Assembly (NCBI GenBank): GCA_028829895.1 | Contig: CM054179.1 | Location: forward strand, 57,605,891 to 57,669,890 | From: Sinotaia quadrata | Taxonomy: Eukaryota; Mollusca; Gastropoda; Architaenioglossa; Viviparidae | Direction: 5' to 3' | Length of the DNA stretch: 64,000 bases | Part shown: positions 1 to 12,878 of the stretch, one piece after another | Numbering within the stretch: position 1 is the stretch's first letter | How the letters are laid out: every line of letters begins with the position of its first letter | The notes under the pieces: generated by a model | What the model saw: only the letters and a program-made list of their open reading frames with translations | What the model was told of the DNA's origin: nothing | Database searches by the model: none | Program-made: the position numbers and the translations under genes

Positions 1-237
1 AAAGAACACAATTTTTTAAGAGGTGTTGGTCAATTGAATGTTGGGAGGGAATTGTGCATAATGCCTAACCACCCTTTGTCCTTTAACATTAGACATGCAG
101 GAAGCAAGTCAACCATGACAGCCCTACTCAGACATGTGCCATTGAACATGTTCAGAAAAAAGAAAGTTTCAAGTGTGAATATTAACGAATGATGCACCAA
201 GTCTGATCAGAATTTATTACACACCTCTCTCTATCTT

Positions 238-325
238 AGAAAAGTATACAAGGGTGTATAATTCCTATGGTTAAAGAAAAGTATACAAGGGTGTATAATT
301 CTTATGGTTAAAGAAAAGTATAAAG
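238..325. repeat. 37-bp tandem repeat, about 2.3 copies
   Basis: The unit containing AAAGTATACAAGGGTG recurs at 241, 278 and 315 with a period of 37 bp. It lies in the presumed ALDH4A1 intron. Confidence 0.8.
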
Positions 326-860
326 GTCTCACCAGCATGAGACAACTAATCAAGTGTCTGTTTTTCATTTTTTGAGAGAGGAATGACGTTTCCCCCTTCA
401 GGTAGGAAGGGGGAAGTAAGTTGTTACCCATCCTCAGGAAATGCTGTACTACATTCAGTTTACCAACAGCACATAGATAGTGATGAAAAATGTTGAATGC
501 TCTAATGTTGACAACTCTCTAGTCTGACTACTGTAAGTGTTGCAAAGAATGCAAAGGATATTGTGACCACTGATAGGATGGAGAACATCATTATTTTTGA
601 GAGATGCATCTTCCTCCAACTCATTTAGGGGTACAATAGAAGCTGTCTAGTCTACTAATATCTTGCATTTAGGTTTGTTTTCTCTTGCATTTTCCTTGTA
701 TGCTCTTTGCACATAGAAAAATTAAGTAACTGGCACTTGTCAGGGAAATTGTTAGTGTGCTACAATATGCTTCTCTGGTTGTTTGATTGATAAAAGCAAT
801 TTTAAAAATAAAATAAGTTTCCTGAATGTTTACCAGATAAGTATACTCAGTCACTCCCAA

Positions 861-1050
861 CCTCCCACTTGATTATTTAGGAGCTATTGAGGACAGTGGG
901 ACAGACACTCCCACTTGATTATTTAGGAGGTATTGAGGACAGTAGGACAGACACTCCCACTTGATTATTTAGAGGATGTTGGGGGCAGTGAAACATATCC
1001 TCCTAGCTTTCCACATGATTGTTTAAGGGGTATTGAAGACAAAGGGATAA
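861..1050. repeat. 46-bp tandem repeat, 3 copies plus a diverged fourth
   Basis: TCCCACTTGATTATTTAG recurs at 863, 909 and 955 with an exact 46-bp period. A fourth diverged copy (CCACATGATTGTTTAAG) begins near 1010. Confidence 0.8.
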
Positions 1051-1834
1051 CACTGTTAGTAAGTACTTTTATGCTTTGTATTCCATGATTGAGGTGGGCC
1101 CTGGCTTGTAAGGGTTTTAGAGCCCACTAATAGTGATTACAGTATATTTAGCTAGTAAGAAGTATTCAAGAGAAAAATTACCTTCATAGAAAAAAAATCT
1201 GTTTTGGAAATATTTACCCATTAACCTTATCAAGTGATGTTATCTCACTATATACTGACTCATGGTATTCTTACCAACACATTGAGGAGACAGAATTCTA
1301 GTAGAGTGAGTTCTCTTTATACATGATGTACGAATGCACAAGACCCTCATATACAAAAGTCATGTAAATAGAATAGAATTTCCCTTGCGCGCATTGTGTG
1401 TTGTGTTGGTGTGTATTTGCTATCACAGTGTCGAAACACAGAAGCACTTAATTCAACATCCATACAGCATGACTAAACACTAAAAGACTGAAAACACTGA
1501 CACTGACATCTAGATCTTACCATCATGTTGACATATTGGACATCTTGGGTCATGTAACTTTGATTTTGATATGTAAGTAAAAATTAAAACCTAAATATTA
1601 GTTTCATAAATTCAAATTTATATAAACAAAACTTGCAATGGAGAACTCATTGGCATTTAAAATCATAAATGATCTGCTACTGTACAGTCACTGACTTAAC
1701 ATATCTCTGTTTGGTGTGTCGGTAGTTTGGCCTGAGAGTGCTGTTGACATAGAACTACTTTGGAAAATAATCCTAGTGCTGTGGACACTTGTATGGTGGA
1801 AATTATAATTTGATAATTAACCATAATTTTTCTT

Positions 1835-1870
<36 letters not shown>

Positions 1871-2544
1871 GTGTGTTGAGAGATTAATACACTTGGATTA
1901 CTAATCTCAGGTGTCAAAGATGGCTATTAATAATTGAGAAGAATTCTTATTTGGCCTTTGATCTACATTTAGTTGTTTTCTATACTGTTAACTCTTTGAA
2001 GCTAATTGAAATAGCACACATATTAGTGTCACTGTCATATAAGGAATAAAAAAGTCAGTGGAGAAAAAAAAATGTACATTTATGTATAGCTTGTAGATTC
2101 AGAAAATATTCTATAAACAGTCACTGGATGATTTTTGAGAAGTTGATTGTTTGCTTGAAGGCTATAATCTTTTTTCTTCTTTTTTCTTAATCTCTTTTTC
2201 TTTACTCTCACATTTTTTTTTTTTCTTTTGGCTTGTTAATTTTCACAAGGACTCTTAATTTGCTATAAGGAGCATGTGCCCAGCATCAGAATTTTAGGGT
2301 TATTAAAGAGAAGTCTGAGTATGTACATACATGGATGGATAGACATATACTTATATAGACAGAGAGAGAGATATGTTTTTGTGCTTTTTGCTTTATATTT
2401 TTCAATTGTTTTATTATATCAAAGTCATGAAATCAATAATTGTAGGGATATAAACTATTTTCTCTAGATATTTTACTTTTGCCTAGATTTGATACTTCAT
2501 TTTTGTCAGCATGCCATGTTTACTTGTAAAAATCTACTTTTCAG

Positions 2545-5500
2545 GCTTTTGATCGCATCAAGAGTTATCTGGACTTTGCAAAAAATGACAAATCTCACCA
2601 AATACTTTTTGGGGGTAACTGCAATGATAGGTATTGACATAAAAGTTTTCTTTTTTATCTCAAAAGAGAGTTGTACTTTTAGTGTACAAATCTTAACAAC
2701 AGTATTTATTAGTCTGTAGAGATTAATGAGGGGAATTTTTAAATTGTGCTTTTTTCCCTTATTATTAAATTAAAATATACATTTTATGTAATTTGATCTA
2801 TTTAGCCATATGCAGTTTTGAATCTTTATATGAATATTGAAACCAGAGTATGTTTTGAAAATAATAAAGTAGGTCAAACTTGTCACATTTAAGAAAGTTG
2901 GGTAGTAGTTGCTTTATTTAGATTGTGTTCAAGACTGGAATGATATTATAATATACAGTAATCTGTTGTTTGTTTTTTTAATTAATTAAAAAATCTTAAA
3001 ATGTTGCAGAAAAAATTATTAATTATGTAGTTTTTTTCTGCAAAAAAATAATAGTGTTGTAAACAGGGGATGCATTTCAAAAGTGAAGGAAAATGATTAA
3101 TAAAGTATGAATGCATTTTTTAAAAGCATAAATAAAAATTGTAATTACCATTTTTTTACATAGTCGCATTGGCATTAAGAACTAGGAAATAAAAATCTGA
3201 AAATTTAATCTTAGTCCAAAGTTAATCATTTTACTGGAGGTTTTAATTAATTATCTTGATAAAGGTTTAATATGTTAGGGCACACACAGTTGTTAAAAGT
3301 TGTCTATTTTAAAATTTAAATATGTTAAACATATAAATCTAACATAATCTAATGCTATTTTAAGAACAATTTGCTGTCATTATGTATTTATTGCAGTTTG
3401 TAGCAGATTCCTACAATTTGCTCTAAGCATTTTTATGTTGCTCTGTGTTCCAATGCTTTGGTTATTTCAATATTATGCTTGTTATTTGTTTGTGCAGCTT
3501 TAGAGTAGGTGACAGATAAGCTCATTAACAACATTTCAGAAAATAGCTTTTTCCTCAGTATTACTAGATATGTGTACTTTAGGAGTATAATAAGTCCCTT
3601 ACAAATACCTGTCATGGCCATAAAAACCTGTTTTAAGACCCCAGGTGAGATGAAATATTAACAAATTTATACTGAGTATCTTGCTTCTTGTTGAGAGTAA
3701 TCTTCCTTCAGTACCCCAGAGCAAAACAGACTTGAAAAAGCAGTGAGATCAGTGTGTGCATTTGTTTGTGTGTGAGAGAGAGTGAAAGAAACTTTTTTTC
3801 ATTTCACAACCAGATTTGCATACCTCAGGGTAAGTGGAAATGACAACCCAGGCTTGCAAACATATCAGAAAATTACAGAAGTGAAAAATGCACTAGGAGA
3901 TTACCCACAACTAAAGACAAATGACCCCACGAATGTATTAGCCTGTTTATTTCCTATTGGAACTGACATTAATCCCTTTGCTATGTCAGTCTTTTTATCT
4001 CCCCTGAGAGCTAAATGGTCTACTTTGGCCATAGTTTGCATGTTTGGTTGTATGTTAGAAAAAGATTGTTTAAGGCAAATAAAATGACAGATTGTTATAA
4101 TGTTGTATTAAAGTTCTTGAGGCACCTCTATATAAACTATCAACAATTGGTCATATAAATGTTAAGTACTAAGCAATGATATATATTTGTCTACCAGAAA
4201 ATCAGACCTAATGCTTTCTTTTACTATTTTTTTCCCCAGTAAAGGTTACTTTGTTGAACCCACATTGGTAGAAACAAAGGACCCCAAGAGTAAACTATTG
4301 CAGGAGGTATGTACAGATCTGCTTTGGCACTAACTCTTTCAAACTCTTTCAGTATAATGGAATAGCTATGTATGTAATTATTGCATCTTGCTTATATATA
4401 GCAACACAAGCAAAAAGTATAAGCAACCTCAGCCTGAATAACAGGAACAAGCCTTTTTCTTTTAATTCCAAAATTACAGAAATGTTCTTTAAGAAGATCC
4501 AACATTCAAGAAATTATTTTAGGAAATAGTGTGTGTGTGTGTAGATTCCATGATTAGGGTTGTTGATCTATGCTTGCTAACAAAGTTAAACTTTTAAGTA
4601 CACTAGATATATTCTCAAAGATTTGTCACATTTATTGACTAATATCAAATAACTGGAGTAAGGAAATACATTTGCTTGTGATCCTACACATCTGTTACTC
4701 TTTGATATTTATTTAGGTTTAGTTATAGATCCTTTGATATTTATTTAGATTTAGTTATAGATCCTTTGATATTTATTTAGGTTTAGTTATGGATCCTTTG
4801 ATATTTATTTAGGTTTAATTATAGATCCTTTGATATTTATTTAGGTTTAATTATAGATCCTTTGATATTTATTTAGGTTTAATTATAGATCCTTTGATAT
4901 TTATTTAGGTTTAGTTATAAATCCTTTGATATTTATTTAGGTTTAGTTATAGATCCTTTGATATTTATTATTTATTTAGGTTTAGTTATAGATCCTTTGA
5001 TATTTATTTAGGTTTAGTTATAGATCCTTTCTTTCTGGCAAAGAAAAGACTTCATCAGCAATCATTGTTTTCTCTTTTATTGTTTTGAAAGAAGGCACGA
5101 CCTCTTCTTAAGACCCATCGAAGGCATTACAAATATATGCATATAGACCACAGTATCTTAAATGTAGCAAGTCCACATATCTTAGAGTTAATTGAAGTAA
5201 AAAAAAAAAAAAGTTTTCTTTATAAGTTACAGAGAAGCATCAAATCTTGAGTAGTTACTCAGTTTGTCACTATTTCCTTTCATAGAATTTTTTAATCTTT
5301 TTTTTTTTTGCTTATATGTATTTTGCACACACACACACATACACACATATTATTTGTTTACAAATTAGATTCTAACCCCCTTTTCACTTTTTTTCCTCTA
5401 GTATACTCATCCATTTGTATGATATATAAATAAATTATAATTTTTCATAGTAATATAAGTTGTTCCTGAATATTTACCAGATATTTACACATAGGCTTCC

Positions 5501-6617
5501 TAGCCTCTCTGTTATTTCCATCCTGTATTTCAGTTTTCAGGTATTAGGAGGTCTGGGGCATGATACCAAGCAAGTTTTTGTTATCTTCCTGTGATGGAAT
5601 TTTATAGACCTCTCGTGGACAATATCTGTGGAGCTACATCCTGAACCATATGATGCTCTTCTAGTATACTCATTTTGTAATATTCTGGAACAACTTATTG
5701 TACTTAGAAAACAAATCCTTTTTTAAATTTATACTCCTAACCTAATTTTCGCTTCTTGTTTTTCTGACTTACATTGCATCTTATCTTTTTCCTGTCTAGG
5801 AAATATTTGGGCCGGTGCTAACAGTCTACCCATATCCGGATAACAAGTTCAAGGAAAATTTAGACTTAGCCAACAATACCTCCTCCTATAGCCTGGCTGG
5901 TGCCATTTTTGTGCAAGAGCCAGCTGCAAGGAATATTATGGTTGATGTCCTCAGAGATGCAGCAGGAAATTTCTACATCAATGACAAGAGTACCGGAGCT
6001 GTTGTTGGGCAGCAGCCTTTAGGAGGATCAAGGCTTTCTGGTAATATTTTATTTTCATGATTCTTCAGGACTGGAATATTAACTTGTTATACTTTTTTTA
6101 ATGACAGAGAAATAAAAGATGCTCCACTAACTTTCAGACTTTCTATTTTTTAATCTTAATTAAAATAACAAAAGTAATAAACACATCTTTTGTTTTTGTC
6201 ATTTTTGGGGACAAATGACAAAGTAATAAACATATCTTTTGTTTTTCTGACTTTTAGGGATGAATGACAAAGTAATCAACACATTTTGTTTTTCTGACTT
6301 TTAGGGACAAATGACAAAGTAAGAGACACATATTTTTTTTTCTGACTTTTAGAGACAAATGACAAAATATTAAACACCTTTTTTTTGTTTTTTGTGATTT
6401 TTTAGGGACAAATGACAAAATAATAAACACGTTTTGTTTTTGTGATTTTTTAGGGACAAATGACAAAATAATAAACACATGTTTTGTTTGTGATTTTTTA
6501 GGGACAAATGACAAAGCTGGTGGTCCTCACTATCTCAACAAATTTGTTTCACAACAATCCGTCAAGGAATCTCTAGAGCCAACCCGTGATTGGCGTTATC
6601 CCTACATGAAAAACTAA
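2545..6617 (+). CDS. ALDH4A1: ALDH4A1, delta-1-pyrroline-5-carboxylate dehydrogenase (last four exons)
   Basis: This is the C-terminal part of the mitochondrial enzyme that oxidises glutamate-gamma-semialdehyde/P5C to glutamate in proline catabolism, using NAD+. Coding exons are 2545-2630, 4240-4306, 5800-6040 and 6502-6617. All have AG acceptors and GT donors, and the phases join cleanly (510 nt, 169 residues plus TAA). Joined protein features include EIFGPVL at the start of the third exon, a conserved ALDH motif, then NFYINDKSTG and VVGQQPLGG, and across the last junction SGTNDKAGGPHY. The protein ends RYPYMKN. These match the family-specific end of ALDH4A1, whose human protein is 563 residues, so roughly the first 390 residues, including the catalytic Cys and Glu, lie upstream of the window. 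The last intron carries repeated copies of the final acceptor (see separate entry). Identification is firm; the exon borders are inferred from splice consensus and homology. Confidence 0.93.
4700..5030. repeat. 32-bp minisatellite, about 10 copies
   Basis: The unit CTTTGATATTTATTTAGG plus a TTTAGTTATAGATC tail repeats every 32 bp inside ALDH4A1 intron 2 of those visible. Copies are nearly identical; one late copy carries a small insertion of TTTATTA type. Low divergence suggests recent expansion. Confidence 0.9.
6186..6520 (+). repeat. 48-53 bp minisatellite made of ALDH4A1 final splice acceptor copies
   Basis: About seven units run through the end of the last ALDH4A1 intron and into the first codons of the last exon. 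Each contains a T-run, TTTTAG (or a variant), then GGACAAATGACAAA, which is exactly the acceptor and opening of the last exon at 6493-6516. Acceptor-like AG dinucleotides end at 6304, 6352, 6405, 6453 and 6501 (the real one). Spacings are 48, 53, 48 and 48 bp. Copies at 6406 and 6454 are in frame with the true exon start at 6502. Confidence 0.9.
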
Positions 6618-6773
6618 TCAAGGAAATGTAGAAGATGATCTTGGTGATGTTTTATATTACCTTTCAATATAAACTACATTTTAAAAAATTGTTTTTCTTC
6701 TCTTGTGATTTATCATTTAATGCTGAAAGAGTTGTTAGATTATAGGAGCTAGCCAAGAGTGGCTGCATCTTGA

Positions 6774-6783
6774 AATAAATAAA
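6774..6783 (+). terminator. ALDH4A1 polyadenylation signals
   Basis: Two overlapping AATAAA hexamers lie about 160 bp after the ALDH4A1 stop codon. This is a normal distance for a 3' UTR, so they are the likely cleavage signal. No transcript evidence is available. Confidence 0.5.
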
Positions 6784-9700
6784 CATGGCAGATTTTAAAT
6801 CTTACATGTTTACATTTTGGTATTGATTCCTGACACAGGCATTCAACATCCTTCAACAATCCACATGCATGGAATATTCTTAAATTTTAAAGTGTAAACT
6901 CACTACTCTGTATTTTCAACAGTGAATAGTTTGAAACTGTGATATATACTTTACTTAAAGACTCTCAGTTTAATTTATTTTTGTTATTTCTTTAGAAACA
7001 TACTTATGTAGCTAATCTTTGTTTATCATTATTTTTTCCATAATTTTTCAGATGAGAGAGCTTTGGCAATCTGTATGCAATACATATTAAAGATATGTTT
7101 CTGTTAATACATTTGGAAAATCTATATTGTAATTTAATTATTCTTATCAAATATTTGCAACAACGAAATCATGTCATGGCAGCTTGTTCACTGACCCTCA
7201 CCTTTGCCATTTATCTGACACATTTGAAGATCTATAGTGGAGTTATCTTTCTTCAGCTCATCCTAATGTAAGAGGCTGTTTGAAAATAATATTTAAATAC
7301 CACAAGTTGATGTTTTTTTAATGTTGACTTTCAATCTAGACAACTGATGCTATGTTGTCTATTCAGTGTCATAATTCATTTCAGTCTTTATGGTTTTTCA
7401 ATCACAGAAACAATCACACCTTTGCACTCTTTAGCACCACTAGGCAGCCTGTAAGTCTTAATCTTTCTTTAGCATCAAAAGTCAAAAGTCAATTTGTAAA
7501 CTTAAACTTTCTTTAGCATCACTAGTCAATTTGTAAGTCTTACAGTCTACACTTTCTTTAGCATCACAGACAGTCTGTAAGCCTTAAACTTTCTTTGGCA
7601 TCTCAAGACAGTTTGACAGTTTTAATCTTTCTTCAGTATCGCTAGACAGTCTTTAAGTGATAAACTTGATTGCAAGCTGAATATTGTTAACATGCATTAA
7701 AAAATATATGTTTTGTGGAAACCATTTGTACAGTTGCCAACTTTTCCTTCAGGAGTGTCTCCTAGTCGAGCTGCTTGATTAGATTTTTAATGTTAATATT
7801 TGTGTCTATTTTCCTTAAATTGCTTCTTTTAATTAATAGTTTTTATGACTGATATGTTAATTCTAATACTTAATTCATATATGATTTTTGTATTGAAATA
7901 TTTATTTTGATGTACTGCCATATATGTATTTACCTCTCAGTTCACTGTTCTCATCAAATCTCAGATTATGGTTGTTATATTCTTGGATAACTTTCAAGTA
8001 ATGCAACCCTTCAGTATATCTGCTTTGACAATATATATAATCAGCTATATGAACAAATATTTAAAAAATACCACCTGTCAGTGCTCATTCTCCACATTTT
8101 TAATCTTGACAAGTTTATCTCTATGTGTATTCCTCAGTTAATGAGATTAAAATTAAATAAATAAAGCTAGATGATGGTGATGATAGAATGCTCTTGTAAA
8201 TAAGTTTTTACAAGAGTTTACTTGTATTTCTACTTCTAAATAATTATCTTTTTCTGGATAAATCCCTGCTCCATTGAACATTTAAGTTATATACCACATC
8301 ATGAAATTGTTGTTTGTTATTGTTTTTATGGCCTAGACTATTGCTAAGATGTTACTTGGTGATAAGAAATTTGTTAATTCTTTAACTGTATACTATAATA
8401 CTGCTTTCCTTCATTTTTGCTGTGGGTTTTTCCAGACATATAAAATGCTTAACTGCTAAGTGTAAAAAGGTGATGTTGAAATGTAAATATGGTTTACAGG
8501 TATGAACACAAAAACAAATACAAATATTGATGTTTTGAAGAAAATATGAGGACAACAGTAAAAAAAAAAATTGACAAGAGAGTTATAAATTATTGTTATA
8601 TAATTATTATAAACCACTTAAATAAGATTTAGTTTCATTTCTATTGCTCTTCTCATTAAATAAGTTACTTATGTTTGGCAAGCTTTTGTCTTGCCTACCC
8701 ATCAGCATGTATATGTAGCATTATTTAGTTTGCTTTTGAGGATGTTGTGTTCATAAAGAATTTATTTATTTTTCTTGATCCCAAAAAGCCTCAGAATAAA
8801 GCATTTATTTTTAAATGTTAAAGTTTTACTAAATTATTTAAATTAGTTTATTTGCTCCATTCTCTTTATACATTCTTATTCCTGCTTTCAAAGAAAACCT
8901 TGTATTAGTTGTTTCCATTTCTTATTTTTAACACAAGCTTGGGAAAACAATGCATTTTAACATATTTGAGAATAGAAGATTTTTAGCAACTTTAAGAACA
9001 ATACCAGTATATCCAGTAGGTAATGGGGCTGGTCAGCAGACTTTATTATTGTTTATTACTAATAATAATGACAAGAACAAAATTATAATACAGGTAAAAG
9101 TAATTTTTGTTATGATATTGTGTGAATAATGAGATTTGTGTTATCACAATACATGAGCCTTATTTAGAAATAAATGTAGTTGATTTACATTGTATTTTTG
9201 GTAAATAGATATTTTTTCCAACCTAGCTTTTAACACACAAAATATATAATTATCATAGTACACAATCTTCTGTGTATACAAGGGAATATACTCAGTTCTC
9301 TATGTATATAAGGGAGTACACTTAGTCTTCTATGTATACAAGGGAGTACACTCAGTCTTCTATGTATTTAAGGGTTCCACCTCCAGCAACATTGCATATA
9401 TAAAATTTATGCCTTCAGAATTTATGAAGTAATAGAAAATAAAGTGTAGGTTCTCTGATCATTAATATTACATCTGTAAACCTTTTTGCATATGTAGATT
9501 ATACATATACAAATTAAAATATATACTATGAAGGAAGCAAACATTACCAATTTTATTTATGATTGTTGATAGCATGGTGGCTGGAAGAACTACACCAGAT
9601 GCAATACTAATATTAGGACTATGGAACTGATTCATGCCAAACGCAATGCTGTTGGCTTCAGTCATTGTCAACAAAACTGATCTTTTGTTGTGTATGTGTT

Positions 9701-10799
9701 TTGCAGATGTTTGCTTCACAATCTAGTATATTTACCATGATGTTTAATTTGTTTATATTGGACTTTGGGTTTGTGTACACAATTTATAGTGCATTAAAGA
9801 TAGTTTGCACAGTTTTGAATTCATGTGAATAGGACTTGTGCACTTGGAGGTTTGGGTATTTTTGCACTACTTCATAAATAAAATCTGTAATGGATCTTTA
9901 GATATTCAAGATGTAAACTTGTTAAAAGTAAAATATTTATCCACTGAAAATAACAGTAATCAAATATTTGTATAGTATGTGGAATAAATACTTGGAATTA
10001 TTATTTTTTGTTTTTCTCAAAACTGTATTATACCTTATACTTTTAGAGGCTTGTTCTTAAACTTACTGTCATAATTTTTATCCATATAAGTATGAGATAA
10101 AATGATTTCAAATGATAACTAATAAAATAATAATATAAATCTGTATATGTGAAAAGTACTGTTTCAATCATTGGTGCAAACATATATCTGTCTTCATAGC
10201 TGCATTAGAAAAATTAAATGTCACGGGTAGTACAGAGTGAATATTGATAGAGCTATTTATACAGTTTTGTTTCTACTGACAGTCAAAATGAAGAAAGTGC
10301 ACAAACTGTGTTCATTGCTTTCACTAAAAGAGTTTGATCCTCAAAACAGAAATATTTGACCAACACTCTCATAACTGCCTAATAACATTAACAGGCCCCT
10401 AAAATTATGAATCAGATATTTTATGGCAGCTGTACAAGAGAAGATGTGTAATACAAAAAGCAAGTTTATCAAAATATATGGGATGAGGTGGGGACATTTT
10501 TTTCTCTCTTCAAATTTGCTTCAGTCGAAATATCAAAATATTTCTCCTAAAATCACTGTAAACAATTATTTTATAGTTCATTGATCAGACATTTTTTGAA
10601 GTGTTTAAAACTTGATGAGATTTAATTCCTGGAAGTGTAATTAATTATTTTAGTTAAAAAATTTTAAGTTTTCAGCAAATTACTTAGCATTGCTAAAATA
10701 ATGATGTTTTGATTAAATAAATCATGTTAAAAGTATATGTACAATGCAATATATTGATTTTAAATATATTCAATAAATAAATTATTATTTTGTTTACAG
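6784..10799. other. Intergenic AT-rich region
   Basis: Between ALDH4A1 and the next candidate exon I see no convincing coding sequence. Content includes a diverged array of about 50-bp units (TTTCTTTAGCATCAC type) at 7430-7660 and a 30-bp array at 9258-9372. Several AATAAA and poly-T tracts are expected from base composition alone. Confidence 0.5.
9258..9372. repeat. 30-bp tandem repeat, about 4 copies
   Basis: Units of the form TCTTCTATGTATACAAGGGA followed by GTACACTCAG recur four times with small differences. Confidence 0.75.
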
Positions 10800-10851
10800 T
10801 AAACTTCTTACGATACGTTTGTAAAATGGCTGCCAGTTTTATCCTTACAAG
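10800..10851 (+). other. Candidate small exon (possible 5' UTR exon)
   Basis: A 52-bp segment is bounded by a good acceptor (TATTTTGTTTACAG) and a good donor (ACAAG|GTAAAG). It contains AAAATGGCTGCC, an ATG in strong context, opening MAASFILT. If it were spliced to an acceptor at about 12,707, the frame would close at once, leaving a nine-residue upstream ORF before the ATG at 12,741. No homology is recognised; it may be a chance pair of splice consensus sites. Confidence 0.22.
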
Positions 10852-11939
10852 GTAAAGATTGCCTTGATATTACTTTTTTCCCCATTGAAATAATTATAAG
10901 TATTTTAAAATTTCCTTTTTTATGTTTTATATCAGTTATGTCTCTCTCTCAGTATTAATGTCAAAGATTTTTCCCATCCTTTTGATGAATTATGAAAGGT
11001 TTTGAAATTCATTGTTATATCTCTTTCAAGTTTCCAACTTGGCAGTAACAAAAGTTATTTAGCTTTGTTTTTCTTTGAACAAAGTATCTGCATAGCTAGT
11101 ACAGAGCAAATAGAAAGTTATGTTTGTTTTTCTGTTAATACTGTAACAAATTTATAGTAAAGTATGAATATATTATATAGGCTGCTATATTTCATTTGAA
11201 TGTGCTCCTGATTTGATTATATTTTTGTATTATTATGTTCTGATAAATCAACTCCATCAAAATTGTATAATCTCAAAAACTTTACTTTATCTTCATTGAT
11301 ATGTTTTTTCCAGTAGCCCATTTTATTTTTATTGCCACATTTTGGGATATGTTTTCATTCTTTTGAATGCAATTTCTCAACAGTTTTGTTTTGTTGTTTA
11401 TTTGAACAGTCCAAGATTACAGGACTATTGTTTATTATTTATGAGATTATTTTTTTATGTTGAGAATGTGTGATTAATACTATTTTTTAAAAAAAGTTTT
11501 CACTTTTTGTTCTTATCCATGTAACTCCATATTATTTTTTATTATTAATTAAGTCTGCTTTTAATAATTGTTTTCCAAAAGCTTTTGGGAAAAGAAAACA
11601 AACAATACACAAAAGACTAAAAGAAAATGTTTCAATTATCTGAATAATTTATAAGTATGTACACTATTTGTTAAAATCAGAAACAGCAATAAGAAAATTA
11701 AAAGAGTTCATGTATTTGTTTGATATATAAAACACACTACTTATAGTCCTTTTATCCAAGACTGAAGAATATTCTTTTTCAAAACTGGCACACAATCTTT
11801 AATTTGTGGCCAGATATTCTTAAAAAAAACCTTGATAAATGTTAAAGTAATGATTGTTAATTTGTTTCATTATGTGCTTTTAACCTACAAGCAACCTTTT
11901 AATATGTATAAACTGATAAATTAATGAAAGGTTTGAAAG

Positions 11940-12420
11940 TTTTAATCTTTATAGATCTTATTTCATGTTTTATCTCAGTTCTTTATTTAAGAAGAATATA
12001 AATATTAATCTTTACAGATTTTATTCCATGCTTTAACTCAAGTCTTTAATTAAAAAGAACATATTAATCTTTATAGATTTTATTCCATGCTTTTACTCAA
12101 GTCTTTAATTAAAAAGAACATAATATTAATCTTTATAGATTTTATTCCATGCTTTTACTCAAGTCTTTAATTAAAAGGAACATAATATTAATCTTTACAG
12201 ATTTTATTCCATGCTTTTACTCAAGTCTTTAATTAAAAAGAACATAATCTTTATAGATTTTATTCCATGCTCTTTAATTAAAAAGAACATAATATTAATT
12301 TTTATAGATTTTATTCCATGCTTTTACTCAAGTCTTTATTTGAAAAGAACATAATATTAATCTTTATAGATCTTATTTCATATTTTATGCTGTCTTTATT
12401 TCAAAGAAACATAATATTAT
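11940..12420. repeat. Minisatellite of about 60-bp units, about 8 copies
   Basis: Units containing AATCTTTATAGATTTTATTC, then CATGCTTTTACTCAAGTC and AATTAAAAAGAACAT recur about eight times. The first and last copies are the most diverged and one central copy is shortened. Confidence 0.85.
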
Positions 12421-12740
12421 TATAACCATTGTCATGTGCATCATCATTGCTGCCATTATTATCATCTAAATTGTTTCCTAAGTGTTGATATCACCTTTGT
12501 TTCATAAATGCTGGTCATCGTATTGTTGAGTTTAGTTCATCTGTGCCAAGTCTAAAGTACTGCCTACCTTAAAGCCTATTATTTCAAACATTTGTGATAT
12601 TTAAGTCCACATTATTATAATGTAAATATTCTATAACTGGAATATTTCTGGTGGTTTTTTCCCTTGTACTTTGACATGTTTTCAAATATTGAATCACCCT
12701 TTTATAGATAAGTCCCAAAACAGATAATAATCTTAAAACT

Positions 12741-12878
12741 ATGGGCTACCTAAGCCACATTCTCACCTCTATGTTTAATAAAGCAACAAAAACAAAAACA
12801 AAAAATCATTTATTTGGTTACGAACAGGAAGCGGATGACGAATTTGTAGTTGTTGATATTTCAGACAGATGTGAATAA
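12741..12878 (+). CDS. Tentative 45-residue small ORF with an LC3-interacting-like motif
   Basis: The ORF starts at an ATG with A at -3 and G at +4 (MGYLSHILTSMF) and ends with TAA. A second in-frame ATG is at 12,771. The C-terminal half contains EQEADDEFVVVDISDRC. Acidic residues directly before an aromatic-x-x-aliphatic core (F-V-V-V) fit the LC3-interacting region pattern, and the stretch recalls the N-terminal motif of TP53INP proteins (acidic residues then W-x-L/I-V-D). I do not see the other conserved TP53INP motifs downstream. It may be a microprotein, one exon of a larger gene, a pseudogene remnant or chance. A fair acceptor (CACCCTTTTATAG) ends at 12,707. Confidence 0.3.
   Translation: MGYLSHILTSMFNKATKTKTKNHLFGYEQEADDEFVVVDISDRCE

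Larger units (their letters stand above)
1..2544. other. ALDH4A1 upstream intron, no exon seen
   Basis: This AT-rich stretch precedes the first visible ALDH4A1 exon. I found no segment resembling the preceding exon (the part of ALDH4A1 just before the AFDRIKSYL sequence), so it is read as intron. It holds two short tandem arrays (listed separately), a TG microsatellite at about 1837-1877 and pyrimidine tracts around 2170-2230. Short ORFs here have no recognisable product. Confidence 0.6.

Noticed and set aside
3782..4087. 101-codon plus-strand ORF
   Set aside because: It sits inside an ALDH4A1 intron, has no motif I recognise and no splice sites that would join it in frame to the neighbouring exons.
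6254..6514. Minus-strand 86-codon ORF with repeated SFVPKKSQ
   Set aside because: It is the antisense of the ALDH4A1 acceptor minisatellite.
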